Assembly: GCA_001949185.1 (NCBI GenBank)
Contig: BDGG01000002.1
Location: 93,783 to 157,782 of the forward strand
Length of the DNA stretch: 64,000 nt
Direction of reading: 5' to 3'
Origin: Ramazzottius varieornatus
Lineage: Eukaryota; Tardigrada; Eutardigrada; Parachela; Ramazzottiidae
Made by a program: the position numbers and the translations under genes. Shown here piece after piece: positions 11,466-22,700 of the stretch. The notes beneath the pieces are model-generated. The model saw only the letters and a list, made by a program, of their open reading frames with translations. It was not told the origin of the DNA and did no database searches. Numbering within the stretch: the stretch's first letter is position 1; the number at the start of each line of letters is the position of its first letter.

Positions 11466-12030
11466 ATGGAGGCTTCTGAGACAGCCATCGACATGTCAAG
11501 TCTACGGGTGACGGATAACAAGATGGGTTTCATGATCCAGTCCACGGACGAGTATTAATTGCCAGGAGTTGTACAATTTTGTCCGAAGATCGCGCAAGCT
11601 GCCCATACCGATTGCCGACCTGGGCGTCGCCTACGCTTTCACCAGCCGGTAGCTGCTGAAAGCCGGAGCCAATGTCGTGGCTATTTAACGACCTGTCTGC
11701 AAGCCACTTGGACGTCACAGCGCTTTGAAACCTGGAAGAGGCTGTTGCATTACGAGGAAGTCTGTCCCCCACGGCATTTTCAAGGCGGTATATTTGAACG
11801 GTATCAGCAGATGGAGAAGAAGGGGGAGAGGTTCCCGCGGGCTACTGCCTCCTGTCGCAACTCGACACCCTTATTCAAGATCAGCGCGACCAAGCTCATG
11901 TTCTACAGTGTCCAGGTCATGGAAAAGGCAGTTAGTCCCAGCAGGCTTCAATTGTCAAGTTAGGATACTTTGATCGCAGGAGCGTACATCCGAAAAACGG
12001 TTGCCTTGATGGACGAGAAGGTGTCTTAGT
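11466..12030 (+). pseudogene. decayed tandem copy of the methyltransferase
   Basis: The translation in shifting frames matches the gene at 10168-10884 in order. DNKMGFMIQSTDEY corresponds to EKKMGFMLQTADEC. ADLGVAYAFTSR, stop, LLKAGANVVA corresponds to the SAM motif I region. NDLSASHLDV corresponds to SDLAESHLMA. LKPGRGCCIT corresponds to WLKPGGRLCLTT, and near 11960-12030 a GYFDRR..GREG block corresponds to GYINRP..GREG at the C terminus. Stops (TAA at 11556, TAG near 11648) and frameshifts disable it. The stretch between the acidic post-I strand and the KPG loop, which holds AGNALHLEIADASLDG in the parent, is missing. It therefore arose by duplication and is clearly dead. Confidence 0.85.
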
Positions 12031-12331
12031 GGAAAGGTAACCAAGTACGTAGCTGTAACCGCCTTCCCAAGACTTCAGTCGTAACCTAACTGAGTTCAGT
12101 AATTGATAATTGTGGACTGCCGTCCACTTACCGCTATATCGAAAAACTGGCCATTTTTACTGGCCTAATAAAAGTGGCTCTTTGGTTTTCCCAGCAGTCA
12201 CATTCTAGCCTACGGCTTCCGACTTTGAACGGTTCCTCCGCCGATATCTCAGTTTGCAGGTGCACATGGGTACTTTGCTGCAAGAAGCCAGCTGACCTCT
12301 CTTCCTACCGCATTTCTCAAAATCAGCTGCA

Positions 12332-12497
12332 GTACACGCACGATGGGAAATGATGGGACAGGCCTTTTCGCTACGGCGGTACGGTAGCACGTCCTGATCC
12401 ACATCAATGCACTTTTCGGCCCTTTTCTACGGCCGAATTTCCAATTTAGCCATCCTTTCCGCCTGTACTGTCCCATAATTTCCCATCGTGCGTGTAC
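12332..12497. mobile_element. MITE with GTACACGCA termini, copy 2
   Basis: The outer ends are GTACACGCACGATGGGAAAT and its reverse complement, and the inner blocks are shared with the copy at 10924-11130. The two copies bracket the decayed methyltransferase. No frame is present. Confidence 0.7.
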
Positions 12498-12815
12498 CAA
12501 ATCCGGACCTTCAAATCCGCCAGAAATGAGGGCAAAATGCAGCACTTGTCGATGGTAATCTCCGGCCAGTAGATTTAGCTTGGCAGCGAAGCCAGCCATG
12601 GCTATATAGTATGACTGACCACTGTAACGTCATTCCAATGCTTGGCTCAGAAGTGGCTAGCCAGCTGGAAGATCGATTACTGTAGTGAGCAGCAGTTGAC
12701 GGCCTCCTTACTACGAGCTGGACTTTTTTTGGGGTAAAGGCAATTTATTGGTCGAAAGATTGCCAGGATCATTTACGGTGTTTCCATTAGCGAGTGGGCC
12801 CGCCTGAGACCTTCA

Positions 12816-13620
12816 ATGATGAAGGACGAGGTCTTTCCGCAATCACCGTCCTCTCTGATGTCGGACGACGTCTTTGAGGCCATCTCTCCAGCCAGCCAGC
12901 TCCAGGCCAACCAGCAAGTGTACATCTCTTCCAAGCCACTGGACAAGCCTCGCAACAAAAAGAAGAAGTGCAACGAGCGCGAACGCTATCGACATCGGAC
13001 CGTCAACGACGCATTCGTAAGTCAGCCACCGCTATCGTCTTTCACCCTCTGTTCATCAAATTGAATGAAAACCACTATAAAGGTTTGTCATATTATTACA
13101 ACGCACACCTCTACCTCATTTTCTCCTCAATGAGGAATATGATAGCCAATATGAGGAGACTGAATGCGCGTTATTTTTTCGGTGAATGGGCGCGCAAAAG
13201 CTAATATAATTTCTCTTCCAGAAAGCACTGAGCAACTTCTTGCCGGTTTATCCTGCCAGCAAGAAGCTGAAAAAGAAAGAAATTCTCATGCAGTCCATCA
13301 AATATATCAACATTCTGAAGACGGTCCTGCGAAACCTGGAGGAGATTCCTGCGAAAGCTGCTAGACGACAGTCATGGGCGGATGACCTGAGGCAACCTGA
13401 GGAAGATTTCTCCATCGAGAGCGATAGTCATCCCATTACACTGGTGTCCGACCACGTCCCTTGCCGCTCCAGTTCCTGGAGTTGCGAGCAGACATCGACT
13501 TGGACGTCGAGCATGGAGGGCAGCTCAGATGACGTCCTTCAATCAGCTGTGACGCAAGCGGGAGACGGGCTGGACGACTGGCTGGCTGACATGCTGGAAG
13601 CTGGTTACTGCTACGTGTGA
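12816..13620 (+). CDS. basic helix-loop-helix transcription factor, TAL/NSCL-like
   Basis: Two exons, 12816-13016 and 13222-13620, join in phase 0 to 199 residues. The basic region is NERERYRHRTVNDAF, with the E-box-contacting Glu and Arg of the E-R-x-R motif. The intron falls exactly between the basic region and the rest of helix 1. Helix 1 runs KALSNFLPVYP, followed by the loop and KKLKKKEILMQSIKYINILK for helix 2. The (D/S)KKL-K-EIL-AIKYI pattern is that of the TAL/LYL/NSCL class of tissue-specific bHLH factors, which bind DNA as heterodimers with E proteins. The N-terminal 45 residues are acidic and Ser-rich, and the C-terminal 75 are Ser/Asp-rich (possible activation region). I cannot name the orthologue. 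AATAAA at 13640-13645 is a fitting poly(A) signal. Confidence 0.88.
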
Positions 13621-13639
13621 CCAGACCGAAGAAGATACA

Positions 13640-13645
13640 AATAAA
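13640..13645 (+). terminator. polyadenylation signal of the bHLH gene
   Basis: AATAAA 20 bp after the TGA of the bHLH gene. Confidence 0.6.
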
Positions 13646-14547
13646 AGAAGAGCAATCTCTCGTGTCAATCTTGATGTCCACTCCTGTTAGGCTTTATCGG
13701 TAACGAGGACTACACGCGCCCATCAGCCATAATCTGGATAAAGCCGTGTCGGGTGACGCCCTAAAGTGCTCCTTCAAGTTTGCCTTGTAACCGATATGCC
13801 TTTGTGGCCTTTTGTGGATAGTCGAGACTCGTGCCTTTTCTAAACGATAATGTGTCCTAATGTTTCCATATTTGCTAACAAACAGCCAGACCTGTCAACA
13901 ATGCTGACAGCAAGATGATTTATGTGCCAATTAGCCCAGCTGATGTTGTACGGCATCTACAGCAGTCCACAGCCGAAAATACAATTGTACAATTGCATTG
14001 GTTATTTGGACTAGTGGTACATAAATCGACTGGAGAAGGTTTGAAAAGAAGTACATTTATGGGGTCCTTGTGCTCAACAACCACCACTATACAGACTGCA
14101 AGTAAGCTCTGCCGGCTCCATACGCATGGTAATAATAATGCATACTTAATTAACCCCTACGTACGCTTTACTCATCGACCAATATTCACAGTTCCAGAAG
14201 GGGGTATTGCCCATGTTAAAATTGACGAGCTTCCAATACTCACTTTACGGCGGTCGAAGTGAAGGACGAAATTGAGTTGCTTTCCAAATTCGGCAACCCA
14301 TGGTTGAAGGGCCATAAACCTGACGTCATCCAAGAAACTAGGCCTTCAGTTCAAAGCAAACAGGAAACAAAATAGCGTCGTTATGCAGAGGCGGGAAGTT
14401 CGTATGACAATACAAAAGCCACCACTCTACTCAACTGTGAACCCAGCAGCAGAGCATCTCCCGATATACAGTAGGTCAAAGCTTTTTAATTGACCAGAGC
14501 CGCGTAATTGACGTTGCGGGACAGCACATGATGAAAGCCAGATCTCA
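13646..14547. other. intergenic, nothing recognised
   Basis: Open frames exist (for example 13915-14262) but lack splice structure or family resemblance. This is probably flanking and promoter DNA of the neuropeptide gene that follows. Confidence 0.4.
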
Positions 14548-14549
14548 TA

Positions 14550-14556
14550 TATAAAA
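14550..14556 (+). promoter_or_regulatory. TATA box of the WYL-amide precursor gene
   Basis: TATAAAA within catatataaaacc, 174 bp upstream of the ATG at 14730. A start near 14580 would give a leader of about 150 nt. Inferred from position only. Confidence 0.4.
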
Positions 14557-14729
14557 CCAGAGGCGGTACTTTTTCTTTGACATATCGTTGTGCTTTATTT
14601 GGGTAGAGCTTGACAAGGTCTTGGCGGAGCCGTTTGACAGTTGAAATTACGTAATGTAAGGCCAAAGTCAGTTTCAAGTTGTTTCTTCTTCGTTGTGCTG
14701 AGCTGGACTGCTCTCGGACGCCAGACACC

Positions 14730-15449
14730 ATGAAACATCTCTTTTACCTTTCGCTCCTTGTCTACTTTTGCGCCGTGGCACGCTTAAGCCACCAGACCAG
14801 CGCCGTCACCATCGATGACAACGCCTTCTATCGTAAGTTGCTCTCAAGACCAAAACCTTTGGCGGAAGAAAGTTCTTTTGGCTGAAAACTTTCAAGTTAC
14901 GAAAGATGATTTGCAGGCTTGCTAACGATGCGTTTCGGCCGCATGCCTAAAATGGTAATTCTCGGTCCTTATGTTCTTTCAGCCGGTGAAGGTGGGATGA
15001 ATGAAGTGAAACGACCCAAGTTCTCCGAAGAAACCTCCTGGTACTTGGGCAAACGCGGCGGACCGGTGGTTATGACTGACCGGGGATACGGTAGTGGTCT
15101 TGGATGGTACGCGGGTAAGCGGGGCGGACCTGCGGACTTTGAGCGGACCTATGGTAGCGGATCGTACTTGGGCAAGCGCAGTCCGCATGCCGAAGACTCC
15201 TCCTGGTACTTGGGCAAACGCAGCGCATACTGGGGACCTCGTCCGGTCCTGTCCTGGTTGGGATGGCAGACTAGTTCAGCTGACAAAGGCCAAGATGCAG
15301 GCGAGATGGTCCGACCAGGAAGAGCCACCAGCGTATTGCGTTTTGGCCGTTCTGTCCGCACCTCACTTGCCAAGATTCCCAAGTTGCCCTCACATGCTAA
15401 CCTCGACGGCAACAGCCCTCATCGACACATGCGAAACCAAGTGTGGTGA
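14730..15449 (+). CDS. secreted neuropeptide precursor with WYL/SYL-amide peptides
   Basis: Two exons, 14730-14832 and 14983-15449, join to 189 residues ending in TGA. A signal peptide opens it (MKHLFYLSLLVYFCAVARLS). The second exon carries a series of Gly-Lys-Arg amidation/cleavage sites: KR then PKFSEETSWYL-GKR, then a Gly-rich peptide ending GWYA-GKR, GGPADFERTYGSGSYL-GKR, and SPHAEDSSWYL-GKR. Near the end there is also VLRF-GR. Prohormone convertases and the amidating enzymes would release four peptides ending in WYL-, WYA-, SYL- and WYL-amide, plus possibly an LRF-amide. I do not recognise the peptide family. The -YL-amide ending recalls the EFLamide-like precursor at 18060, so the two may be related. 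The ATG at 14730 is the first, with an ideal signal sequence. Confidence 0.88.
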
Positions 15450-17510
15450 GTTCGAAATTCCAAGGCCTGCCTAGCTTCATATTTCTCAACTGGACCATCT
15501 TCTGAGATTACACAACATGCTTTGTTTCATTACAAAACTGCATATGCCGACAAGGTTAAACCGTACCACTCAACGAGCACCGGCTTTCGTTCCTGTTAGC
15601 CTCGCCGCAGTCACCGGCTAGACATATACCGCACCTGACCTCGGCACCTGAGCAACTTTTAATTTCGTTCAAACTGGGCAGCGGCAGCATGAAACTTTGG
15701 TTTCCTACAAACATCGTTGCAATTATGGCAAATGGATTGTCGCGACCCTGTTTTATCCCTTACTCTGAGAAGTTTTCTGCCTTTTCAGAACGAATGAGCA
15801 TCCCTGCGCACCTGATATTCGCTAATATATATCTTTCGCAATGGATGCTGGGAAATTTTGTTGATGTTTTAAACGGCGCCCTTAAATTTTTCCGCCGATT
15901 ACCGATTATATGTTTAATTTCGTGGTTTCAAGTGGCCCACTCTCCTTCCTTTTTTACATGATTATTTTTACTGGCGGTTGACATTGTAGTGCTGGAAAGG
16001 GGGTTGTTATTAACCGGAATAAAACTCTCGCGCTTACGAACTTCCGATCTCGCCCTCGGGTTTACAGATATTTCACACAATGACTCTAAAATCTGGACCG
16101 TAATGTTCCCCTACTTGACGGCTGGTATAAATATTAGCTGCGGAAGTATGACTTGTCCCCTTGGTCTCTCCCGAAGTTAGAGGTTTTTTCTGACGCAATA
16201 TCTCAATCTCTTTGAACAACTTATGCACTCACAGTAGCACGGAATTCTCGAGATTTTTTTGGGAGACACTTCGTTCCATTGCTGCAAAAGCCTGGGAAAA
16301 GAGAGACAATAATCTCCGTAACGCCACTTTTCAAACCCACTTCCGGGAAAATTTCTCTATCTCGCTGGAGAAGGTTCAACTTCAACGTCTTAAGCAGGTG
16401 ATAATCTGTTAGCAGGAGGATCCTACTATAAGAAGCCTGAATGAGAAATTCCAGTTCCTATTCCTGCAGTTTTGCGGAATTGTTTTGTTCAGAGTGCACT
16501 CCGGAGCAGACGTGCAACAGCAGTGAATCCAGACCGTGAATTAATTTCGTTTGTTCAGAGGGAAGGTTCCCATGAATAATGCCTGCTCCAAAGAGAAATA
16601 GAATAACGTTATCACACCGCTGGACGAAAGAGATTTATAGCGGTCAGGTGTGTGAGTTAGCCATCAAAATGTGATCATGGTTCTTTTTTCCAGTGCCGCT
16701 CACAGTTCGAAATTTTCTGTCGTGGTTTGTCTCCGGCCGAACATACCATTTATCGCTTGGAAATCTTCTATAGAGTGCCGGTGTTGTCAGGAATAGCAAT
16801 GCGGTCTGCTGTCAGCTCGCTCTTTTTGCAACCCGGAAAGGGAAAAAAGGCAAAACTCCGCGTTATTTACGGGGTGCAGCGAATTAAGTGGGGTACCAAA
16901 TTTTCTTGTTTTATCGCCCTCCTCGTCTTATCTAGAACTACTATGAAACTTTGTGGAGGCAGACTTTAGTCCTGTAAGAATTACACCATACTTCGGGAAA
17001 GATCGGGTGTGACATGATCGGTCAACACGTTGTCGTCCACTTTCGATTTCAGTCTTCCATAAGGGTAACTTTTGAATGAAAAATTCCCAGAACGAAACCG
17101 ATCAACCCGGTCCCCCACAGTAAAACTGTTTGGTGTTTCATCATCAAGCACACATCTGATTCCGTCGGCGGTGCGAGATGCGTTCGTGCCTCGATAAAAT
17201 TCAAACACCAGAATCCCCGAAATTTCATTCATGCATGACTCCGACGAAATAATTCCTCACGTACTCGAGAGCTGAGAAACCTGACTCAATAGAGTGTTCA
17301 ACAAGGGGCGGGAGTTGGTAGACTGGCAGGAGAAAATGTTTAGAACGAAAGGATAAGGGGGAGCAGAACTATGAATTTTTGAAGTCAAGATGTTTTAAGG
17401 GGGACAAGTCATACTTCCGCACCTAATAAATATACAGGAAGCACACGTGAGGAAGCGGACGTCGGTTCAGCAACATGTACATTTGCACTGAACGGAAAAG
17501 GCAAAAATTC
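15450..17510. other. gene-poor spacer
   Basis: This 2-kb stretch between the first neuropeptide gene and the tRNA shows no convincing exon or MITE. It could hold distal regulatory DNA of the neuropeptide genes, but I see no defined site. Confidence 0.4.
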
Positions 17511-17593
17511 TGATGACGGAGGGATTCGAACCCTCGCCTACAAAGTAGACTGGTACCTGAAACCAGCGCCTTAGACCACTCGGCCACGTCACC
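17511..17593 (-). tRNA. tRNA-Leu(CAG)
   Basis: Read on the minus strand, the 83-nt sequence folds as a class II tRNA. Acceptor GGTGACG pairs with CGTCATC, with one G-U pair, and A is the discriminator. The D arm is GCCGAGTGGTCTAAGGC (A box). The anticodon stem CTGGT/ACCAG encloses loop TTCAGGT with anticodon CAG. The long variable arm has a CTAC/GTAG stem. The T arm is GAGGG-TTCGAAT-CCCTC (B box). There is no intron and no encoded CCA, as usual for nuclear genes. The A and B boxes act as the internal RNA polymerase III promoter. Confidence 0.96.
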
Positions 17594-17966
17594 GTTATTG
17601 AACAACCAGTTAAACTTATCGCTCGTACTTGATCACGCTCTAAGTGGCATCTTGTTGGGTAATCACCTTGCTTTGGCTCTCCTCACTTTTGTCCGGCTAG
17701 TCTGCTCATGATACTTTCATGGCGGAGAGTGCCATATTTGGCTTGCCAGCCTATACTTACGTTACTCTCATATTCTGATAATAACTTCAGTCATCGCACA
17801 TTTAATTGCATCTTCAATTTAGAATAACCTGGGTTCGTTCCGGTGCGTCAATGGGAAATACCCATCACTGTAACACAACGACACGAAACGGAGTGCACCT
17901 CTCCCATCCACCAAGGAAACTCTCCATAATTAATTGGCCGTCAGTGGTAACGATGAATAGCTTGCC

Positions 17967-17973
17967 TATAAAA
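17967..17973 (+). promoter_or_regulatory. TATA box of the EFLamide-like gene
   Basis: TATAAAA in a cctataaaatgcg context, 93 bp upstream of the ATG at 18060. A start near 17998 (ttcactttatcag) would be about 30 bp downstream, the normal spacing. Confidence 0.5.
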
Positions 17974-18059
17974 TGCGAGACACTTTTCACAGGGGGACTT
18001 CACTTTATCAGCGTTCATCGGACTTCTGGCTTTTTGCACGCGCACATCGTTCCGCCAAC

Positions 18060-18558
18060 ATGGTCAGTTTTACCGGGAGGCGGTCGACCAGTATCTGGTT
18101 TTGCCTCATACTCATTCTGCCTAATATCATTTCTGCAGCTGCGGATCCCATCAACCGTTCGGCAGCAGATGCTCTAGCCGCGGTAGTGTCACCCGGCGAA
18201 GTTTCGATGGAGACAGACAACTTTGACCCCGTATCAGGTAGATGGGGCTACCTTTGCCTGTGGGACGATTTATCCTTGTAATGATTTGTCCACCATAGAT
18301 TCAGGTGAAGATGTCATGCAGCTATATTTTACAGCGGGCCAAGGAAACGGCTACTTTATCAGTCCCAACCAGTATCAACGCTTGAAGGTCCTTCTGCGGC
18401 TGGTCGACAACAAACGAGCGGCACGAGTGGGCAACATCTTTGGCTCCGAATACCTGGGCAAGAGGAGCGGTTCCGTCAAGAACCTGCTGGCCAGAAGCCA
18501 AAAGAGCGGTCCGCAGTATCCCTTCAAGCGTATGGACGCCTCCGAGTTCCTGGGTTAA
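18060..18558 (+). CDS. EFLamide (TRH-like) neuropeptide precursor
   Basis: Two exons, 18060-18237 and 18305-18558 (67-bp intron), join to 143 residues. A signal peptide with a hydrophobic core (IWFCLILILPNIISAAA) starts it. The second exon holds VGNIFGSEYL-GKR, then SGSVKNLLARSQK, a KR site, and ends MDASEFLG directly before TAA, so the last peptide would be amidated from a C-terminal Gly. SEYL-amide and ASEFL-amide fit the arthropod EFLamide family, the protostome counterpart of thyrotropin-releasing hormone. That assignment rests on my recollection of the motif, with only two copies here. EFLamides act through TRH-receptor-like GPCRs. A TATA box lies upstream. Confidence 0.65.
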
Positions 18559-19723
18559 TTGACCCTACTCTGCTAAAAGAGAGGGTCGGATCTTGCTCAG
18601 ATCCACGAGTAATCGTCGAGTATTAGGCGTTACAGACATATCCCTCGACAAAGTCCGTAAACCTACCCTGCCCCAAAAAGGCAGAACGCGCCACTGTGGG
18701 GCAGCCACGCCCTTTCAGCCCTTAATCGACCGATATCTTCTCCGTCCAAATAGTTATATTTAGCCTACATACGTGATTAAAGTTCGTCATCCAACGATCA
18801 AATTCCTTTCCCCTGGACAGTGGCTCGCAATCAGCACTGGTTTTCCTCCTTCTGTTTTTCCCCTCAAAAGGAAATCATATTGACTTGTTTAATGTATACA
18901 GCGCGGCAATACTGAGGCCTTTCCTCTAAGCTGCCGGAACTGATAATGATCTTTGTCATCTTCTCCTTGAGCCGGTTTTGCCATTTCGTGGTTGATTTTC
19001 GACGCATCGAACAACCTTCCGGTTCGTTCTTGTGGTGCATCACAGGAGAATAAAACCGTCAAGGTATCTCCATGTAGCCTCATAGTGCAAATAAATTACG
19101 AGTAAGTAAATTCCATGTTGAATGTGAATCCAGATAAAAGATATGGCCAAGCTACAGAACAGAGTCTAAATTTTCCACCACAAATACTCTAAAAATCAAA
19201 AGTGACCAAAAGCAAAGTGGCACAAGTAAAAGACTATCCAGAAAGGAAAAGTGCAAAGGTAGGCTTGGCTGTTCGAGGAAAAGATTGTGGACGGAAGTCA
19301 GTTAAAATTCTATGTGGAAACCAAGCTACATTTCTAGATTGTGGGCAGCGGTAGACTGAAAGCACTGGTAGGTCACCTCAGCAGCTGTGTCATCATTTTC
19401 AGATCAAATCAACAAACGAAAAAGAGGCCAACATTAAAGAGAGAAACAAGGAAAGACTGCAAGGATAGAAACACAAACCACACTGTGGGAAAGGTGTTGT
19501 CCATCACCGAGCAAGGACTATTTGCCACGGAATGTCGCTTTGGCGTCTTCCACAAAACTTGTTACGGCTCGAGGTAGAAAGAGGAATCAGGTGCCACCAG
19601 CATTACTAGTCGCTTCTCCACAGTGAAACTGCAAGCAAAGACCAAATTCCTCTTTTACAACCAATTTCCTATGCTCGTTTTCGCAATTTATATTATGCAG
19701 ACGCTACTTGATGGCACCTGAGT
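18559..19723. other. intergenic between convergent genes
   Basis: This holds the 3' flanks of the EFLamide-like gene (plus) and the POMGNT1-like gene (minus). No convincing exon or repeat was found. Confidence 0.4.
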
Positions 19724-22700
19724 CTACCTGAGTGTTCCGTTGTAGAGGTTACGAGGTGCGTAATCGGGCAGCGCAAAGAGCTGAAAGCAGCTGCATATTG
19801 CATACCAAGTGTCGCTGTGAAATTGATGGCCATCCATTAACACTGCAACATTCTTCCTGCAAACGAAATAGGAAATCGTTGATGACGAAGACTGGACGCG
19901 TTGCGGTGGAATATTAATGATGAACACTAACTCGCTCGGTGCTGCAGCAAGCAAGGATTGCGCTGAGCGGCAGAGCTCTTCTCCATTGAGGCCGTTCGGT
20001 CGAAGGACTGCGGCCTGCGCAATCGTCGACCTCAAGTGCGCCGCATACTTGTCTGCGCTCAGCGACGCATCTCGTTCTATCTTCACTTCGTTCTGCCTAC
20101 AAGAGGTCAAAAACAAAAGCGATAACAATCCTTCCGCTCAAAATGTTGCTTTGTATCACAACCAGTACTGACATGCTACACGTTCTGGCGCGCAGAAACA
20201 TCTCTCGGTCGAAAGCATCCGTCATGGAATCCTGAAGGACCACTTTGGCAATGCGGGACACGTCCGGAGCAACTGAGACCACTTTACGCTGGGCAAACCA
20301 GCCTCTCGTCGTCCTATTCCAAATAACGAATGGGAATACAGGCTAAAGTCCTCGGCAAACAGATCTGGAGAAGAACTATTTGTCAAGTCGCGCACCCTCC
20401 AGGCCAACAGCACTGTGTAGGTGCATCACTTGAGGAACAATTCTCGTCGAGTCTGTTTATCAAGGTCCCATACTTTATTCTTCGACTTTGAATAGTGAAT
20501 GAACTGTCCAACCTACTGTGATGAGCAACAATCTACATCACGTAATGCTGCTTCAAGAAATGTGCGTGTCGCAAGCCAAGCCTGCGAAGGAAAACCTTCC
20601 ACCCTATATAGCCGAGACAGCGACCCGGAAGCCTCTACAAAGCCTGCAAAATGTCAAAGGAAACTATCAGCCGGGCTCAAAGCATCTGGGAAAGCAGGGC
20701 GGATCTACCGTTGTCGTTCCAAGCGCCGATGGCCTTGATCGACGGGTCATCTTCAAAGACGGGTTCTTGGGCAGCCAAGAAATACAGAAAGTCCGGCGAC
20801 AGCACCGTCTTTTCCTCGATGAGAAGCAGGTAGCGAGATTCTGAAGTCTTTAGAGTTTCTTCCATTGAGCTTTTGACGAAAGTCGAGTAGTCAGATCGAT
20901 GAGCAGGAGTGAACACGTGGAAACTACCAGAGAAAAGCAATAATGTGTCCTGTTTCCGAATAAAATTTGTTATTGTGCATCCCGACATAAAGCCAGCCAT
21001 GGAAACCGTGTTTTCTCCATGCCATATCTTGAAGTGAAAGCATGAACTGGTCTTTGTGCCACACCACACAACATGACAAAAGCATGTCCTACCCGTCTAC
21101 TTTCGACGCGGGAAAACTCATTCAGTTTTCCTGTTTAAATGAGCTAACTTACTTGAATAATTTGATGAGTTCTTCAGTTTCGGTATCATTGGCGACGCGA
21201 TGAGCAATGCGGACTTGACGGGGGTTAACACCAGGCTGCCCCAGCAGTGTTTCCAGCAGCAGCCTCAGCAGGTTGCGAGAAGCGGGCGCGATGACGAGGA
21301 TGACGGTCAGATCACTGTAGACGGGACTGTTGACAAGGGAGACGTCGGCCAGCTTGGCCGGAACCAGCGGAGCCAGCTTCTTTTCCAAGGTGCAAAAGTC
21401 CCCGTAGGAGGATGAGTATCTCTGGCAGAAGTGCAGACGGTGAATGTTGCGCGTGTCCGGTAGCGGATCGGGACGGGTGGGATAACCCGGCAGGCGCCGT
21501 TCCAGGCAGAACCTACGGAAAATCAATAGACAGGCCTAGACAAACAAACTGAACAATATCACTCTTCCAAGTGGCGCGTCCTTCCAGCCAATATTACTGG
21601 CAACGTGCGCCACTTGGGGGAAAACAATCAAACTGGGCAAGATGGCTTTTACCAAGTGGCGCACACTTTCAGCCAAGTACAGTTACAACGTGCGCCGCTT
21701 GGAAAAACGAGCTTGGCGAGTTTGCATGCCGAGCTGGCAACTGGGAAAAGTGCCATTGGTACCTGAGGTCGATGGGTTCGGCCCAGTTGGTCTTGTCGCC
21801 AATCTTGAGGGCTTCGTGTCCGGTGAAGCCAGGAATGCCCTTCTGGCCGATCATGAACCAGGCTGCGCGGAACTTGAGGTCGTAGATGCGACTAGAACCC
21901 AGCTCAAAGAAGAGCGTTCGAGCCAGGTCGGACAGCCTGCAACAAGGTCACTGAAGGAAGGGGAAACAAGGACGGCTTGCTATGTTTGGCTTACTTGGTG
22001 GAGGCTTCGTCGTGGGTGAAAGTGATGGCGATCTCATCGGGCTGCAAGTCTTCCAGAAAGAGCTCTAGCATAATACTGTCTGTCCCCCACGTGTCAAAGT
22101 TCCCCACTCGGCTAACTTCGCCGCTCGGACCATTTACCACGGCGATATTAATGCCTCGTCCACCATGGTTGATCTTATTTTCGAAGACACTGTAAAGCAA
22201 GCCAAGTTATTCTTGGCTGGAGAATTTGCTTCTCTTCAAGCTGGTAAAATGTCATTTTGCTGTGTTCTCGATGACATCGATGTATGGCCCGTCATATCTG
22301 TTCAATTTTTCACGACCTTATCACTTACTAGGTTCCGTTGATGCAGAGTTTGGGTGGGTCGTTGTGGTCCTTGCCCGAGTAGACATGGACGGGCAGCATG
22401 GCGCCGTCACAGGCCGTGGCCAGACCACAGTTCTGCAGCCAAGTGCCCGTCTTGTAGAAACCTGAGGTCAGGTAGCCCGAGTTGCTGTTGGCAAAGTCGT
22501 GGTCCACCTCGTTGCCCAGGGCAGAGGCCAGCGGGGGGACACAGCCGCTGCGCTCCAGTGGCGGGTGGCCGTGATACAGGTCCACGTCCGAAAGTCCTCG
22601 ACCCGGCAGCAAACCTTTCTGACCCAGCAGGTACAACTGCACACCTTGACCCATGAACTTTGCGTTGATCATCGTCCCCACCGACTTTAGATGACTCGAT

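Noticed and set aside
14919-14982. TMRF-GR directly before exon 2 of the first neuropeptide gene looks like an extra RFamide peptide
   Set aside because: It lies in the intron of the best gene model; the acceptor at 14982 gives a phase-correct join from the signal-peptide exon, and no signal sequence would precede it otherwise.
17423-17605. Minus-strand frame starting MFNNGDVAEWSKALVSG
   Set aside because: It is a translation through the tRNA-Leu gene, a familiar false protein.
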